NCBI RefSeq assembly: GCF_024519725.1
Contig: NZ_JALJRK010000051.1
Span: 1-36,778, forward strand
Reading direction: 5' to 3'
Origin: Microvirga sp. Mcv34
GTDB lineage: Bacteria; Pseudomonadota; Alphaproteobacteria; Rhizobiales; Beijerinckiaceae
Length of the DNA: 36,778 nt
Positions within the stretch are counted from its first letter, which is position 1, and each line of letters opens with the position of its first letter. Below, one piece after another: positions 36,563 to 36,778 of the stretch. Both the position numbers and the translations under genes were made by a program. Under the pieces are notes generated by a model. The model made no database searches. It was given only the letters and a program-made list of their open reading frames with translations, and had not been told where the DNA came from.

Positions 36563-36778
36563 CATCGGCGCCCTCAATAGACCGGCGACGCGGATCCGCG
36601 CGACCCAGCGTCAGCTCGAGGCGCGCGGCAAGAGTATGTTTGTAAGCATTTCTCAATTCGCGAAGTGAAGATGGATGGCTCGAAACAAATCACTCGCCTA
36701 GTTTGGAATACCGTCCCTCGCTCGTAAGCGCGCAAATCTCCGCACCTTTTCATTGCTGAAGCAGTGACGGAGTCTGTG
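36563..36778. other. Right end of window, no gene seen
   Basis: The last 216 bases hold no supported coding frame, terminator or tRNA. No copy of the tRNA-Glu 3' end or of the 29-base direct repeat is present, so the right boundary of the island is outside the window. Confidence 0.5.

Noticed and set aside
1..36778. CRISPR array
   Set aside because: No regularly spaced direct repeats of 24-40 bases were seen on reading.

Overview
The window looks like a chromosome segment of a high-GC alphaproteobacterium in the order Hyphomicrobiales (Rhizobiales), most likely Methylobacteriaceae (Microvirga or Methylobacterium-like). The evidence is the gene order purA, a one-membrane-segment hypothetical protein, rpoH (convergent) and an RluD-type pseudouridine synthase, plus strongly GC-biased third codon positions. 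No species assignment was possible without a search.

Layout. Positions 1-493 are an intergenic stretch with repeated TCATCCC/GGATC-type words, ending in a terminator before purA. Positions 494-5165 are conserved housekeeping genes: purA and the hypothetical protein on plus, rpoH and rluD on minus, with a shared bidirectional terminator at 3034-3066. At 5213-5575 there is a tRNA-Glu(CUC) locus. A good promoter is followed by a broken 29-base 5' half of the tRNA, then a 169-base structured insert, then an intact tRNA-Glu and a terminator. Everything after the tRNA reads as an accessory (genomic island) region with more A/T and mostly defence-type genes.

The island, from left to right: (a) a PD-(D/E)xK-like hypothetical protein (5666-6820) and a small zinc-ribbon protein (7075-7536, minus); (b) a two-gene Mokosh type I anti-phage system (8007-13321), a kinase-like/UPF1-like helicase translationally coupled to a protein with two HKD phospholipase-D motifs; the kinase-like domain appears to be a pseudokinase; (c) the 3' remnant of an IS630-type transposase; (d) a minus-strand trio of two tyrosine recombinases and a small protein (13771-19366) matching the architecture of the gamma-mobile-trio recombination module (GmtY, GmtZ, GmtX), the likely mobilisation machinery; (e) about 1 kb without a supported gene; (f) a compact five-gene operon (20433-31574): SF1 helicase with a C-terminal Vsr/DUF559-like nuclease, a membrane-anchored coiled-coil protein, a membrane-anchored coiled-coil McrB-like AAA+ protein, a DUF2357/McrC-like protein with a damaged nuclease site, and an unrecognised 831-residue protein; (g) a second compact pair (31827-36562): a DUF4145 plus RecD-like SF1 helicase and a TPR protein with cold-shock/OB-like C-terminal segments, joined by an ATGA overlap.

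How it may work together: the trio probably moves a cargo of defence modules. Module (b) is recognisable as Mokosh. Module (f) resembles type IV (McrBC-derived, coiled-coil 'CoCoNuT-like') restriction but with membrane anchors, an apparently inactive McrC nuclease and a possible replacement nuclease on the helicase. Module (g) is an unassigned helicase/TPR pair. Modules (f) and (g) are the best candidates for undescribed or poorly described systems. All functional statements beyond motifs are inference; no database search was possible.
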